Positions 1 to 8,604 are shown, counted from the stretch's first letter. The stretch is DNA of 27,563 bases from Heteroruminococcus sp964369885 (GCA_964369885.1 CAYJGQ010000015.1:1-27563), one strand, 5' to 3'. Notes: generated from the letters alone by a model not told the origin. Translations and numbers: made by a program.

Positions 1-112
1 GGCGGGGGGGCCCGGGGGGGGGGGCGTGGCGGGGGCGGGCACGGGTGGGGGGAGAGTCCGGTGCGGCCACGCACGGGGGAAGAGTCCGGTGCGGTCACGC
101 ACCTGCGGCCGG
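1..112. repeat. Poly-G low-complexity edge with two-copy 28-bp repeat
   Basis: The first ~52 bases are almost entirely G with a few C. They are followed by two near-identical 22-nt units at 53-74 and 81-102 (period 28, one C/T difference), separated by a short G-rich spacer. Each unit contains a small GTGCG/CGCAC inverted repeat. No coding sense is seen. The poly-G composition is unlike the rest of the window and is most simply a contig-end or sequencing artefact; a real tandem repeat cannot be excluded. Confidence 0.6.
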
Positions 113-149
113 CGCAAAAATAAAGGCCGAAGCGGTTGCTTCGGCCTTT
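113..149 (-). terminator. Rho-independent terminator of secA
   Basis: GGCCGAAGC at 125-133 and GCTTCGGCC at 138-146 form a perfect 9-bp stem with a 4-nt loop. AAA/TTT flanks extend the stem. On the minus strand the stem is followed by TTTATTTTT. It lies about 70 nt past the secA stop codon, as expected for an intrinsic terminator. Confidence 0.85.
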
Positions 150-217
150 TGGTGGTTTTATCACCACGGTGATAAACGATGTTTGATGCAGGGCTTATTT
201 TGTGGTCAATTGATCAA

Positions 218-2953
218 TTATGCCCCACAGCATTTTTTGTATTTTTTGCCACTACCGCAGGGACAGGGGTCGTTACGCCCTATTTTTTCTACGGTGCGGG
301 GTTTTTGCACTCTTGGCTCTGAGCCGTCGCCCTGTATATTTTCGGTGGGGTTTGCCACCTGCTCACGTTTTGGCTGGCCGTCATCTGTGCGCACCTGTAC
401 CGTCAAAATCATGCGGCAGGTGTCCTCACGGATGGAGTTTACCATGGCATCGAACATCTCAAAGCCCTCCATGCGGTACTCAACAACGGGGTCACGCTGA
501 GCATAACTGCGCAGGTATATACCCCTTTTAAGCTCGGCCATGGCGTCGATATGGTTCATCCAGTGCTGATCAACATTCTTTAGAAGCACAACACGCTCAA
601 GCTCCCTCATAATAGTGGGGGTAAACAGCTGCTCCCGCTTGGTGTACAACTCATCGGCACGTTTTTGCAGTAGCTCGATTACATCCTCACGCTCAAGCTC
701 GGACAGCTGCTGTGTGGTATAAACAAAGTCCTCCTTGGAGCAAAGCCAACCCATGTAATGCTCACGAAGGGCGTCAAAGTTCCAATCGTCGGGATTGTCA
801 TCGCCGGCCAAATTCAGAGCTACGGCATCATTTATGCTTTCCTTTATCATGGAACGCACATTGTCATTTACATCCTCGCCACGCAGTACACGTCCGCGCT
901 GACTGTATATAATCTCACGCTGTTTGTTCATTACATCGTCAAACTGAAGCACATTTTTACGGGTTTGGAAGTTGCGTCCCTCAATGCGTCCCTGAGCTGT
1001 TTCAATCTGTCCGGTCAACAGACGATTTTCAATGGGCATATCCTCCTCAACCCCGAGGGTATCCATCATGCCCTGAAGACGCTCGCCGCCAAACAGTCGC
1101 ATCAAATCGTCCTCAAGCGAGATGTAAAACCTCGATTCACCCTGATCGCCCTGACGCCCTGCACGTCCGCGCAGCTGGTTATCTATTCGGCGTGATTCGT
1201 GGCGCTCGGTACCAATGATGAAGAGTCCGCCGGCCTCGCGCACGGCAGTGGCCTCCTTGGAAATGTCCTGCGAGTACTCGCCGTGGAGCTGCTCAAAGCG
1301 CTCACGAGCACGTAGAATATCGGCATCGGTGGTTTCGGCATGACCTGTGGCCTCAACCAAAAGTTCGGGGGAGAAGCCCTCCTTTTCCATGGTGGCCTTG
1401 GCCATGTACTCGGCATTACCGCCCAGCACAATATCGGTGCCACGTCCGGCCATGTTGGTGGCAATGGTAACCGCCCCAAGTTTGCCGGCCTGTGCCACAA
1501 TGGCGGCCTCTTTTTCATGATACTTTGCGTTGAGCACCTGATGTGGGATGCCACGCTTTTTAATGAGGGCGGAAAGATGCTCCGACCCCTCGATGGAAAC
1601 GGTGCCTACAAGTACGGGCTGACCCTTTTGATGGCACTCGACAATTTGATCTATTACGGCCGAGTGTTTGCCACGCTGGCTCTTAAATACCACGTCGGAA
1701 TGGTCTATACGGGCAACGGGTTTATTTGTGGGAATTTCAATAACGTCGAGCTTGTAAATCTGGCGGAACTCGTCGGCCTCGGTGCTGGCAGTACCGGTCA
1801 TGCCCGAGAGTTTTTCATACATTCTAAAATAGTTTTGGAAGGTGATGTTGGCAAGGGTGCGGCTCTCACGAGCTACCTGTACCCCCTCCTTTGCCTCGAT
1901 GGCCTGATGAAGCCCCTCGTTGTAGCGGCGTCCAATCATCAAGCGACCTGTAAACTCGTCTACAATGATGACCTGACCATCACGCACCACATAATCCACA
2001 TCACGCTGCATGATGCCACGCGCCCTTATGGCCTGATTTAGGTGGTGAAGTAGGGTGGCGTTTTCGGGGTCGGTTAGGTTGTCCACATTAAAGTGGCTCT
2101 CGGCCTTTTGCACACCACGGGGGGTAAGGGTGGCCGAGCGAGCCTTCTCGTCTATGACGTAGTCGGCCGACACCTCGTCGTTGTCCTCCTTGGCGTCAAC
2201 CTCCTTTACACGTAGCGCCTGCAGGCGCTTGGCAAAATCATCGGCACGGGTGTAAAGGTCGGTGGATTTATCACCGGCGCCCGAAATAATAAGGGGGGTT
2301 CTGGCCTCATCAATCAGTATGGAGTCAACCTCATCGACTATGGCAAAGTAGTGCCCACGCTGCACCTGATTTTCCTGGTAGGTCACCATGTTATCACGCA
2401 GGTAGTCAAAACCAAGCTCATTATTTGTGGCGTAGGTTATATCGCAGGCATATGCGGCACGGCGCTCCTCGGGGGTCATGCCCGAGGCTATAAGCCCCAC
2501 GCTAAGCCCCAAAAAGCGGTAAACCTTGCCCATCCATTCGCTGTCACGCTTTGCAAGATAATCGTTGACCGTGACTATGTGAACCCCCTTGCCGGTAAGC
2601 CCCTCAAGGTAGGCAGGCAGGGTGGCCACAAGGGTTTTACCTTCACCTGTGCGCATCTCGGAGATACGGCCCTGGTAGAGCACAATACCACCGATAAGCT
2701 GAACAGGGAAGTGGCGCATACCCAGCACTCGGGCGGCGGCCTCACGGCAGGTGGCAAAGGCCTCGGGCAGAATGCTGTCGGTGCCCTCGCCGTCGGCTAT
2801 GCGCTGACGCAGTGCAGGGGTTTGAGCCACAAGCTCGGCATCGCTCATGGCCTTGTAGCGATCCTCAAGCTCTAAAATTTTATTTAGGGTGGGGGTGATG
2901 CGCTTTAGCTCCTTATCGGAATAAGATCCGAATAGTTTTTCCATAAAACCCAT
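218..2953 (-). CDS. secA: Preprotein translocase ATPase SecA
   Basis: SecA is the motor ATPase that drives secretory proteins through the SecYEG channel. The 911-residue product has the usual full length. Visible marks are the Walker A GEGKT at residues 103-107, the DEVD Walker B in IVDEVDSILID, the helicase-type QLRGRAGRQGD motif, and a C-terminal zinc-binding tail with C897, C899, C908 and C909 that normally contacts SecB or the ribosome. The start is the ATG at 2953, preceded by GAAAGGAG; a longer reading adds ten residues upstream of that site and is not supported. The gene stands alone with its own promoter and terminator. secD and secF, which assist it, lie elsewhere in this window at 14096-16424. 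Confidence 0.97.
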   Translation of the reverse strand: MGFMEKLFGSYSDKELKRITPTLNKILELEDRYKAMSDAELVAQTPALRQRIADGEGTDSILPEAFATCREAAARVLGMRHFPVQLIGGIVLYQGRISEMRTGEGKTLVATLPAYLEGLTGKGVHIVTVNDYLAKRDSEWMGKVYRFLGLSVGLIASGMTPEERRAAYACDITYATNNELGFDYLRDNMVTYQENQVQRGHYFAIVDEVDSILIDEARTPLIISGAGDKSTDLYTRADDFAKRLQALRVKEVDAKEDNDEVSADYVIDEKARSATLTPRGVQKAESHFNVDNLTDPENATLLHHLNQAIRARGIMQRDVDYVVRDGQVIIVDEFTGRLMIGRRYNEGLHQAIEAKEGVQVARESRTLANITFQNYFRMYEKLSGMTGTASTEADEFRQIYKLDVIEIPTNKPVARIDHSDVVFKSQRGKHSAVIDQIVECHQKGQPVLVGTVSIEGSEHLSALIKKRGIPHQVLNAKYHEKEAAIVAQAGKLGAVTIATNMAGRGTDIVLGGNAEYMAKATMEKEGFSPELLVEATGHAETTDADILRARERFEQLHGEYSQDISKEATAVREAGGLFIIGTERHESRRIDNQLRGRAGRQGDQGESRFYISLEDDLMRLFGGERLQGMMDTLGVEEDMPIENRLLTGQIETAQGRIEGRNFQTRKNVLQFDDVMNKQREIIYSQRGRVLRGEDVNDNVRSMIKESINDAVALNLAGDDNPDDWNFDALREHYMGWLCSKEDFVYTTQQLSELEREDVIELLQKRADELYTKREQLFTPTIMRELERVVLLKNVDQHWMNHIDAMAELKRGIYLRSYAQRDPVVEYRMEGFEMFDAMVNSIREDTCRMILTVQVRTDDGQPKREQVANPTENIQGDGSEPRVQKPRTVEKIGRNDPCPCGSGKKYKKCCGA

Positions 2954-3050
2954 GTGGATTAGTTCTCCTTTCAAAGAGGGCAACCGCAGTTAAGGCAAAA
3001 TTACCTATATAAGGACTATATTTGCAGGTTGCTACAATTCATACTGGTTT

Positions 3051-3079
3051 ATTCTACCCCTACCCATTGTTATTGTCAA
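3051..3079 (-). promoter_or_regulatory. Sigma-A-type promoter of secA
   Basis: On the minus strand there is a TTGACA at 3074-3079, a 17-nt spacer and a TAGAAT at 3051-3056. The -35 is a perfect consensus match and the spacing is ideal. Transcription would start near 3044, about 90 nt before the secA ATG. Confidence 0.75.
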
Positions 3080-3257
3080 TTGCAATGTGTCGCAGTCATT
3101 TAAATTTTTTGTGTCTAAAGTATAAATTATGCCCTTAATAATATATACCCCAGCGCAAAGTGGTGTATTTGCTTAAAACTATGGGTTTATTTATAGACAA
3201 TTGAGCCGGCAAAGAAATAACAAAGTTTTGGCCCAAAAGCCCCACAAAGCACAGGAA

Positions 3258-3267
3258 GTGATATAAT
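3258..3267 (+). promoter_or_regulatory. Extended -10 promoter element of ogt
   Basis: TGATATAAT is an extended -10 (TG-N-TATAAT) with the TATAAT at 3262-3267, 39 nt before the ogt ATG. No good -35 is present at the usual distance, which is tolerated for extended -10 promoters. Confidence 0.5.
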
Positions 3268-3306
3268 TATAAGGTAGGCACAAATGATATAACACGAGGT
3301 GACTTT

Positions 3307-3771
3307 ATGAGCGGATTTTCGGTATATAAAACAAAGATAGGGTTTATAAAAATTGCCTATGAGGGGCAGGCAGTTACACTGCTTGAACGCTGCAAAGAGG
3401 GCATGATAGAGGATTTTGGGCAAAAAACCGAGCTGACCGAGCTTGTACATGGCCAGTTGTTAGAATATTTTGAGGGCAAGCGAAGGCAGTTTTCCTTTGG
3501 GTACACACTGCATGGCACCGAATTTCAAAAAAAGGTGTGGCAGGCACTTTGTGATATACCATATGGAGAAATTAGAAGCTACAAAGATATAGCTGTGGCG
3601 GTGGGTAACCCCAAGGCCTGCAGGGCGGTGGGCATGGCCAATAATAAAAACCCAATAAGCATTGCCGTGCCCTGCCACCGTGTAATTGGTGCAGGTGGTA
3701 AATTGGTGGGCTATGGTGGTGGCCTTGATATGAAAGAATTTTTACTGCGCTTGGAGGGAGCGCTTGATTAA
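3307..3771 (+). CDS. ogt: Methylated-DNA--protein-cysteine S-methyltransferase
   Basis: This is a suicide repair protein that moves the methyl group from O6-methylguanine (and O4-methylthymine) in DNA onto its own cysteine. The 154-residue product matches the one-domain Ogt/MGMT size. The active-site PCHRV motif carries the acceptor Cys at residue 123. The DNA-binding helix-turn-helix (about residues 90-112) includes the arginine finger at R106 in the CRAVGMA stretch, and the FQKKVWQAL helix of the family is present. GAGGTG just upstream supports the ATG at 3307. It sits beside a LexA-box-controlled small gene, so the neighbourhood has a DNA-damage flavour, but no LexA box was seen for ogt itself. 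Confidence 0.93.
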   Translation: MSGFSVYKTKIGFIKIAYEGQAVTLLERCKEGMIEDFGQKTELTELVHGQLLEYFEGKRRQFSFGYTLHGTEFQKKVWQALCDIPYGEIRSYKDIAVAVGNPKACRAVGMANNKNPISIAVPCHRVIGAGGKLVGYGGGLDMKEFLLRLEGALD

Positions 3772-3906
3772 AATAGCGGGAAAAGTAGATATAATTTGCT
3801 AAAATGTGATAATATTCATTTTTATGTCAATAAATTTTCATGGACGTATAGCAATTATGTCCGAAGATTAAGCCGTCTTTTTGTGATTAGGTGGAAATTT
3901 CGGGCA

Positions 3907-3935
3907 TTGACTTAGTTGAATATACATGCTAAAAT
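3907..3935 (+). promoter_or_regulatory. Sigma-A-type promoter of the small LexA-box gene
   Basis: TTGACT at 3907-3912, a 17-nt spacer and TAAAAT at 3930-3935 form a near-consensus promoter. The predicted start is about 3942, exactly where the LexA-type palindrome begins. The reading frame starts 37 nt further on. Confidence 0.7.
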
Positions 3936-3941
3936 TTTAAT

Positions 3942-3955
3942 AGAACATACGTTCT
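3942..3955. promoter_or_regulatory. LexA (SOS) operator, Cheo-box type
   Basis: The palindrome AGAACATACGTTCT fits the Gram-positive LexA/DinR core GAAC-R-N-R-Y-GTTC at every position; only the outer flanking bases differ from the B. subtilis consensus CGAAC...GTTYC. It lies seven bases downstream of a -10 hexamer, over the predicted transcription start, where bound LexA would block initiation. No other exact GAAC-N4-GTTC site was noticed in an intergenic region of this window. The match to the known consensus is seen in sequence; SOS control is inferred. Confidence 0.72.
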
Positions 3956-3978
3956 GGAATTTGAAAAGGAGGGGAAAT

Positions 3979-4197
3979 ATGGATCTTGTAAATTTAGCCA
4001 ATCAGTACGAAAACACAGCAGGACAGCTTCACCGCCGCATATTCCAACTTCAGCTCCAACAGGGGGCATCGCCCGGACAGGGACAAGCCAACCTTGCAAA
4101 GCGAATAGCCCTGCTGTGGCAGGAGTTATACGAGGTACAGCAGGTTATGTGGCATCTGCGGCGTTATGGCGATGGGCATTCCAGCAATATATTTTAA
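3979..4197 (+). CDS. Small helical protein, probably SOS-controlled, function unknown
   Basis: A 72-residue protein preceded by an excellent AAGGAGG ribosome site 7-8 nt before the ATG at 3979. An in-frame ATG at 3916 exists but lies upstream of the promoter-operator and of the good ribosome site, so it is not used. The sequence is rich in Gln, Leu, Arg and Ala and reads as two amphipathic helices (about residues 3-28 and 36-64) joined by a Gly/Pro/Ser turn, suggesting a helical hairpin. It has no transmembrane segment, signal peptide, cysteine or known motif that I recognise. This makes it unlike the membrane-anchored SOS division inhibitor YneA. The LexA-type operator upstream and the ogt gene before it suggest a role in the DNA-damage response. 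That is inference. Confidence 0.8.
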   Translation: MDLVNLANQYENTAGQLHRRIFQLQLQQGASPGQGQANLAKRIALLWQELYEVQQVMWHLRRYGDGHSSNIF

Positions 4198-4330
4198 TAA
4201 TACATATTATTTTTAAGAAAAAGCGAAAAAGTAGGGATAAAAGGGTAGGGAGAGGGCGACAAAATGTAAACGGCGCTTGGCCGTGGTGAAAAAGCAACCT
4301 AAAAAAAGAGGTGTAAACTCCTCTCCCAAT

Positions 4331-4361
4331 AAAAAACACCCCCGTGTGGGGGTGTTTTTTT
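4331..4361. terminator. Bidirectional terminator between convergent genes
   Basis: AAAAAACACCCCC and GGGGGTGTTTTTT are perfect complements around a GTGT loop. The hairpin has a T-run on either strand, so it can end both the small plus-strand gene and the minus-strand operon that finishes at 4374. Confidence 0.9.
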
Positions 4362-4373
4362 ACTTTTGCTATA

Positions 4374-5177
4374 TCATGCAAGTTGTTTTAGCAAAAAGCC
4401 CATGTAGCTTGCAAAATGGGAGAAAACAATGCCCGGCTCCTGAAGGTCGGGGCACCAACGCTTTAGCCACTCAAAGGTAACATAGCCCTCGTAGCCATTT
4501 TGGTGCATAATCTGCAGTGCATCCATCACGGGGACATCACCGTAACCCATCATGCGGTAGGTTACAGCATCATCCACCATGGCCGAATCCTTTACATGGG
4601 CATACTTCACCCATTTGCCAATGTTGCCCCAGGTTTTTGCGGGGGTCTCACCAAAGAAGCGGTAGGGGTGGTGGATGTCCCACAGCACGCCACCGTCGGC
4701 GCCGTATTTCTCCATAAAGTCCTTCATGGCCACCGAGTCGGCCAGAAGACCGTTGGTTTCGATAAGTGGTGTAACACCATTTTGTTTGCCAAAGGCACAA
4801 AGCTGGGCGTAAAGCTCGCCACACTTTGCAATGTCGGCCTGCTCGGGGGCGGCCACAGGGGAAATCATGACACGTACAAAGGAGGCCTTCATGCGTGCGG
4901 CAAGCTCAATATATGCGCGAGCCTCCTCCATGGCAGTGGCCTGCGAGGTACCAAGGCAGGCGGCCGAGGTCAGCATGGGTATTTCCATCTTGGCGTTTTT
5001 AAGCTGCTCTATCACCTGGGGCAGACGCTCGGAGGAAAACTCGGCTACATTTGGAGCGTAAATTTCATCGCCGATACCACGAACCTCTATGCCGTCAAGA
5101 CCTAAATCTTTAGCGGTAGCAAAAATTTCATTCCAGGACCATCCGGGACAGCCCAATGTTGAAAAGGCAAGTTTCAT
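4374..5177 (-). CDS. Sugar phosphate isomerase/epimerase-like TIM-barrel protein
   Basis: A 267-residue protein of the xylose isomerase-like TIM-barrel (AP endonuclease 2) superfamily, whose members isomerise or epimerise sugars using a divalent metal. Typical features are the N-terminal LAFSTLGCPGWSW strand, GIEVRG, PLIETNG, VLWDIHHPYRF and YAHVKDS with the acidic/His metal ligands, and the closing GYEGYVTFEW. The ATG at 5177 follows GAGGTGACACAA; ten upstream residues in the same frame are not supported. It is the last gene of a likely operon 32 nt behind the pseudokinase gene, and a strong terminator follows. The substrate cannot be told from sequence. Why a sugar isomerase would share a transcript with an acyl-CoA ligase and a pseudokinase is unclear. 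Confidence 0.85.
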   Translation of the reverse strand: MKLAFSTLGCPGWSWNEIFATAKDLGLDGIEVRGIGDEIYAPNVAEFSSERLPQVIEQLKNAKMEIPMLTSAACLGTSQATAMEEARAYIELAARMKASFVRVMISPVAAPEQADIAKCGELYAQLCAFGKQNGVTPLIETNGLLADSVAMKDFMEKYGADGGVLWDIHHPYRFFGETPAKTWGNIGKWVKYAHVKDSAMVDDAVTYRMMGYGDVPVMDALQIMHQNGYEGYVTFEWLKRWCPDLQEPGIVFSHFASYMGFLLKQLA

Positions 5178-5209
5178 TTGTGTCACCTCAGTATAATATT
5201 TTTTCACAT

Positions 5210-6850
5210 TTACTCATCTTGGTAGGTATAAATTGTCACAACCCCACTGAATTTACGCACCGAACGTCCCGCTGCGGGATTTGTACGCTGTACAATTCCA
5301 TCAATCCCTTCGTGGATGGTGGTGGGTACATAATCAATGGTGTATATCAAATCCAGCTCGTTTAGGGTGCTAATGGCAAACTCAAGCGAGCTGCCCTCAA
5401 GGTTTGGTACCTCAACAAAGTTAGAACCCTGGCTAACATATATTGTGAGAGTTTCTCCCGCCTCAAGCAGGGTGCCGGCCGGTGGAGATTGTCTACAAAT
5501 TACCCCCTCGGGATACTCCTCGCTGTAACTGCTTTCCACCACTATATTAAAGTGCTGGTCGTAATGGGGGTAGTCCACCGCCTTGTCGTGGTAAACACCA
5601 ACAAAGTCGGGAACCTCCTCTCCGGTGGGGAGTGAGGGCTGAGAAATCGACTCGGATGCCGAGGAGACATTGGCGGAACCGCTGTCAAAAAAGGCAAACA
5701 TATCGCTGTTAAAAAGATATGTCAGGGAAACACCGAGTAGCATAAACACCACGGCCGAACCAAGCAGGAAATAACCCACAGAGGGGGATATTTGGGTCAG
5801 CTTAAATATGGTGCGCACCGTGGGTTTGCGGGCCTCCTCCTCCTCGATAATCGGGGTGGGTTTTTGAGGCACAAACACCGCAGTATTGGTGCTGTCCGAC
5901 TCCAGCAGTGCGGCCGACAGCTCGCCGGCGCTTTGGGTGCGCTTTTTTTGGTCGGGCAGCATGGCGCTTTCCACCGCAGTCGAGATGTTTTTTGCAATCT
6001 CGCTGTCAAGCTCACTTAGGGTGGGCAGGTTTTCCTTAAACTCTCGGGATATGCTGTCGGTGGGACGGCTTCCGCTAAGAGCGCGGTATAACACCGCACC
6101 CAGGCTGTAAACATCGGTGGCAGGGGTAAAAAAGCTGTGTTCCCTCATGACCTCGGGGGCCACATAGCCCACGAGTTGCTGGCTGTGTGTTTCCCAAAAT
6201 ATTGGGTTTTGGGTGGTAAGCCCATGAAACCACAGCCGTCCGGTGCTGTCCACATGTAGGTTGCCGGGATGCAGGCATACCCCGCAAAACCCCTTGCTAT
6301 GAAATCTTGCAAGGGCTGTAAACAGCGGCAAGAACATCTTCTTTACCTCGGGTGGGGCAAGGCTGCCCCCCTGCTGCTCTATATACTGTTCCAGACTCGT
6401 TGTAGGCAGATATCGCTCAACCGAGTAAACAGTGCCGTGGGCCTCAAAACAGTCCTGCACGGGTACTATGCCGTTTATATGCCCAAGCTTTGAAGCTCCC
6501 AAAAAAAGCTCCCTATATTCCTGCCTGTACTCCTCGAATATATTTTGCTGCTCGGGGGTGGCTCTAAGACCTTGGTCGCTGTGGCTTCTGCGCGCAAGGG
6601 TAACCGGGAAAAACTCCCGAATCCAAACCCTTACATCCTCCTCGGTGTCAAAACAGCTGTAAAGACAGCTCTCGGTGTTTTGTGAGCAGAGTCTACCCAC
6701 AAAATAGCGTCCCAAAATCAGACTGCCGGGACGCAGGGCCCCTTCGGGAGGGGGTGCGTCTTGACGCCAATCGCAATCGGGGCAAACCTTGCTCTGCCCC
6801 TCTATGAGGTTCATACAGTTATAACAGCGTTTTAGATCATTATGCTCCAC
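5210..6850 (-). CDS. Zinc-ribbon, PASTA-bearing membrane pseudokinase
   Basis: A 546-residue protein in this order: zinc ribbon (C9, C12, C23, C26), protein-kinase fold (about 45-320), one transmembrane helix (about 358-383), and two extracellular PASTA repeats (about 413-475 and 479-544). The architecture resembles clostridial Ser/Thr kinases with an N-terminal zinc ribbon and a VAIKEYFP beta-3 strand. Catalytic residues are gone: the beta-3 Lys is R78 in VWIREFFP, there is no glycine-rich loop, the HRD Asp aligns with C192 in GVCLHPGN, and the DFG Asp aligns with F208 in WFHG. Structural landmarks GYVAPEV and DVYSLGAVLYRALSG remain. It is therefore probably a pseudokinase that senses cell-wall fragments or binds partners rather than phosphorylating. 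The start is a GTG (6850) with a GGGGGT ribosome site. It sits 27 nt behind the acyl-CoA ligase gene. Confidence 0.85.
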   Translation of the reverse strand: MEHNDLKRCYNCMNLIEGQSKVCPDCDWRQDAPPPEGALRPGSLILGRYFVGRLCSQNTESCLYSCFDTEEDVRVWIREFFPVTLARRSHSDQGLRATPEQQNIFEEYRQEYRELFLGASKLGHINGIVPVQDCFEAHGTVYSVERYLPTTSLEQYIEQQGGSLAPPEVKKMFLPLFTALARFHSKGFCGVCLHPGNLHVDSTGRLWFHGLTTQNPIFWETHSQQLVGYVAPEVMREHSFFTPATDVYSLGAVLYRALSGSRPTDSISREFKENLPTLSELDSEIAKNISTAVESAMLPDQKKRTQSAGELSAALLESDSTNTAVFVPQKPTPIIEEEEARKPTVRTIFKLTQISPSVGYFLLGSAVVFMLLGVSLTYLFNSDMFAFFDSGSANVSSASESISQPSLPTGEEVPDFVGVYHDKAVDYPHYDQHFNIVVESSYSEEYPEGVICRQSPPAGTLLEAGETLTIYVSQGSNFVEVPNLEGSSLEFAISTLNELDLIYTIDYVPTTIHEGIDGIVQRTNPAAGRSVRKFSGVVTIYTYQDE

Positions 6851-6877
6851 TCGGTTATTACCCCCAAGAAGGTTTAG

Positions 6878-8551
6878 TTACGCAGTTTCTACCGACGCAG
6901 CTTTTTCAAGACCGTATTCCTGCACGGCCCACTCCCTAAGTTTATACTTTTGGATTTTGCCGCTGGCGGTCATGGGGAAACTATCTACAAAGGCGATGAA
7001 CTTTGGAACCTTGTGGCGAGCCATACTGCCACGCACACGGTCCTTTAGCTCCTCCTCGGTGATGGCAGAGCCGCTCTTTAGGATGACGCAGGCCATAACC
7101 TCTTCGCCAAACTTTTCGCTGGGCACGCCTATTACCTGTACATCCGACACCTCATCCTGGGTGTAGAGGAACTCCTCAATCTCCTTGGGGTAGATGTTTT
7201 CTCCACCACGGATAATCATATCCTTGATGCGTCCTGTAATCTTATAATAACCGTTTTCATCCACAATTGCAAGGTCACCACTATGAAGCCAGCCATCCTC
7301 GTCAATTGCCTGCTTGGTGGCCTCCTCCATCTTGTAGTAACCCTTCATGATGTTGTAGCCACGGGCACAAAACTCGCCGGGTACTCCGGGGCCAAGTGTC
7401 TCGCCGGTTTCGGGGTCAACAATCTTGGTTTCCACACCAACCATACTGCGGCCAACGGTGGATACACGCAGCTCGATGCTGTCGTCGGTGTTGGTCATGG
7501 TGGTGGCGGGTGAGGCCTCGGTCTGGCCGTAGGTTATGGTGATTTCGGGCATATGCATCTTCTCGATAACCTGCTTCATAACCTGAATGGGACAGGGCGA
7601 GCCGGCCATGATGCCGGTGCGCAGGCTGGAGAAGTCGTATTGATCAAACTCGGGATGTTCAAGTATACCTATAAACATGGTTGGCACCCCGTGGAAGGCG
7701 GTGCACTTTTCCTGCTGGATAGCATCCATTACCTTTTTGGGACTATATAGATCAACAGGCACCATGGAGCTGGAATGGGTCAAACAGGCCAGTATGGCCA
7801 GCACAAGGCCAAAGCAGTGGAAGAATGGGACAACTACGCAAAGTTTGTCATTCTCGGTAAGCTTCATGCAGTCGCCAATGCCCTTGCCGTTGTTTAGGAT
7901 GTTGTAGTGTGTGAGCATAACACCCTTGGGGAAACCTGTGGTGCCCGAGGTGTACTGAATGTTGATTACATCCTGGCAATCAAGGCTGTTGTATACCGCC
8001 AAGAACTCCTCGTGGGGCACACGCTCGCTCATGCTCTCGAGGTTTTTCCAATCCACCATACCGGCAGGAGGGGTGGGCATGTCGCCTGCATATATAACGG
8101 TTTTAAGAGCGGGCAACATAGGATTGTGGTAATGCCCTGGGGCACAGTCTTTAAGGGTGGGGCATAGCTCGTTTAGAATGTCTACATAGTTTGAATCCTT
8201 AAACTGATCCATAAGCACCAGCGCACGGGCGTCGGATTGGCGTAGTAGGTACTCAAGCTCAAAGACCTTATAGGCGGTGTTAACAGTAACCAGTACGGCG
8301 CCTATTTTGGTGCAGGCAAAGAGGGTTAGCAGCCACTCGGGGGTGTTGGTTGCCCACACAGCCACATGGTCGCCACGGCCTATGCCCATGGCCATAAAGC
8401 CCTTGGCAATGCGCTCGCTCTCCTCATTGAATTCCTTCCATGTGCGGCGATAGGGGCGATCGGTGTAGGCCACCGCTTCCTTATTGGGAAGACGTTCTGC
8501 CACCTCCTCCAAAAGTTTGCCAATCGTGATGTCCATCATTTCTTGCTTCAT
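6878..8551 (-). CDS. AMP-forming acyl-CoA ligase (fatty-acid--CoA ligase type)
   Basis: This is an ANL-superfamily enzyme that activates a carboxylic acid with ATP to the acyl-adenylate and then transfers it to CoA. The 557-residue protein has all core motifs: YTSGTTGFPKG (P-loop), YGQTEAS, GWLHSGDLA with the ribose-binding Asp, the hinge GRIKDMIIRGGENIYP, and the C-terminal TASGKIQKYKLRE with the catalytic Lys. The active site looks intact. It resembles medium/long-chain fatty acyl-CoA synthetases, but the acid cannot be assigned. The ATG at 8551 follows a perfect AGGAGG. It is the first gene behind a T-box leader that appears to read leucyl-tRNA, which is unusual for this enzyme class. An isovalerate or other leucine-derived substrate would fit but is speculation. 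Confidence 0.92.
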   Translation of the reverse strand: MKQEMMDITIGKLLEEVAERLPNKEAVAYTDRPYRRTWKEFNEESERIAKGFMAMGIGRGDHVAVWATNTPEWLLTLFACTKIGAVLVTVNTAYKVFELEYLLRQSDARALVLMDQFKDSNYVDILNELCPTLKDCAPGHYHNPMLPALKTVIYAGDMPTPPAGMVDWKNLESMSERVPHEEFLAVYNSLDCQDVINIQYTSGTTGFPKGVMLTHYNILNNGKGIGDCMKLTENDKLCVVVPFFHCFGLVLAILACLTHSSSMVPVDLYSPKKVMDAIQQEKCTAFHGVPTMFIGILEHPEFDQYDFSSLRTGIMAGSPCPIQVMKQVIEKMHMPEITITYGQTEASPATTMTNTDDSIELRVSTVGRSMVGVETKIVDPETGETLGPGVPGEFCARGYNIMKGYYKMEEATKQAIDEDGWLHSGDLAIVDENGYYKITGRIKDMIIRGGENIYPKEIEEFLYTQDEVSDVQVIGVPSEKFGEEVMACVILKSGSAITEEELKDRVRGSMARHKVPKFIAFVDSFPMTASGKIQKYKLREWAVQEYGLEKAASVETA

Positions 8552-8604
8552 GGTAAATCCTCCTGTTCTAAATACGACATATGCATGATATAGCTTTTTT
8601 TACA

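Larger units (their letters stand above)
2954..3306. other. Divergent intergenic region secA / ogt
   Basis: This AT-rich 353-nt gap separates two divergently transcribed genes. It holds the secA promoter (3051-3079, minus) and an extended -10 element for ogt (3258-3267, plus). No further gene or RNA structure is evident. The secA 5' UTR would be about 90 nt long. Confidence 0.6.

Noticed and set aside
1340..2041. 233-codon plus-strand open frame opposite secA
   Set aside because: It lies wholly inside the secA gene on the other strand, has no ribosome site and no recognisable protein pattern; secA is certain.
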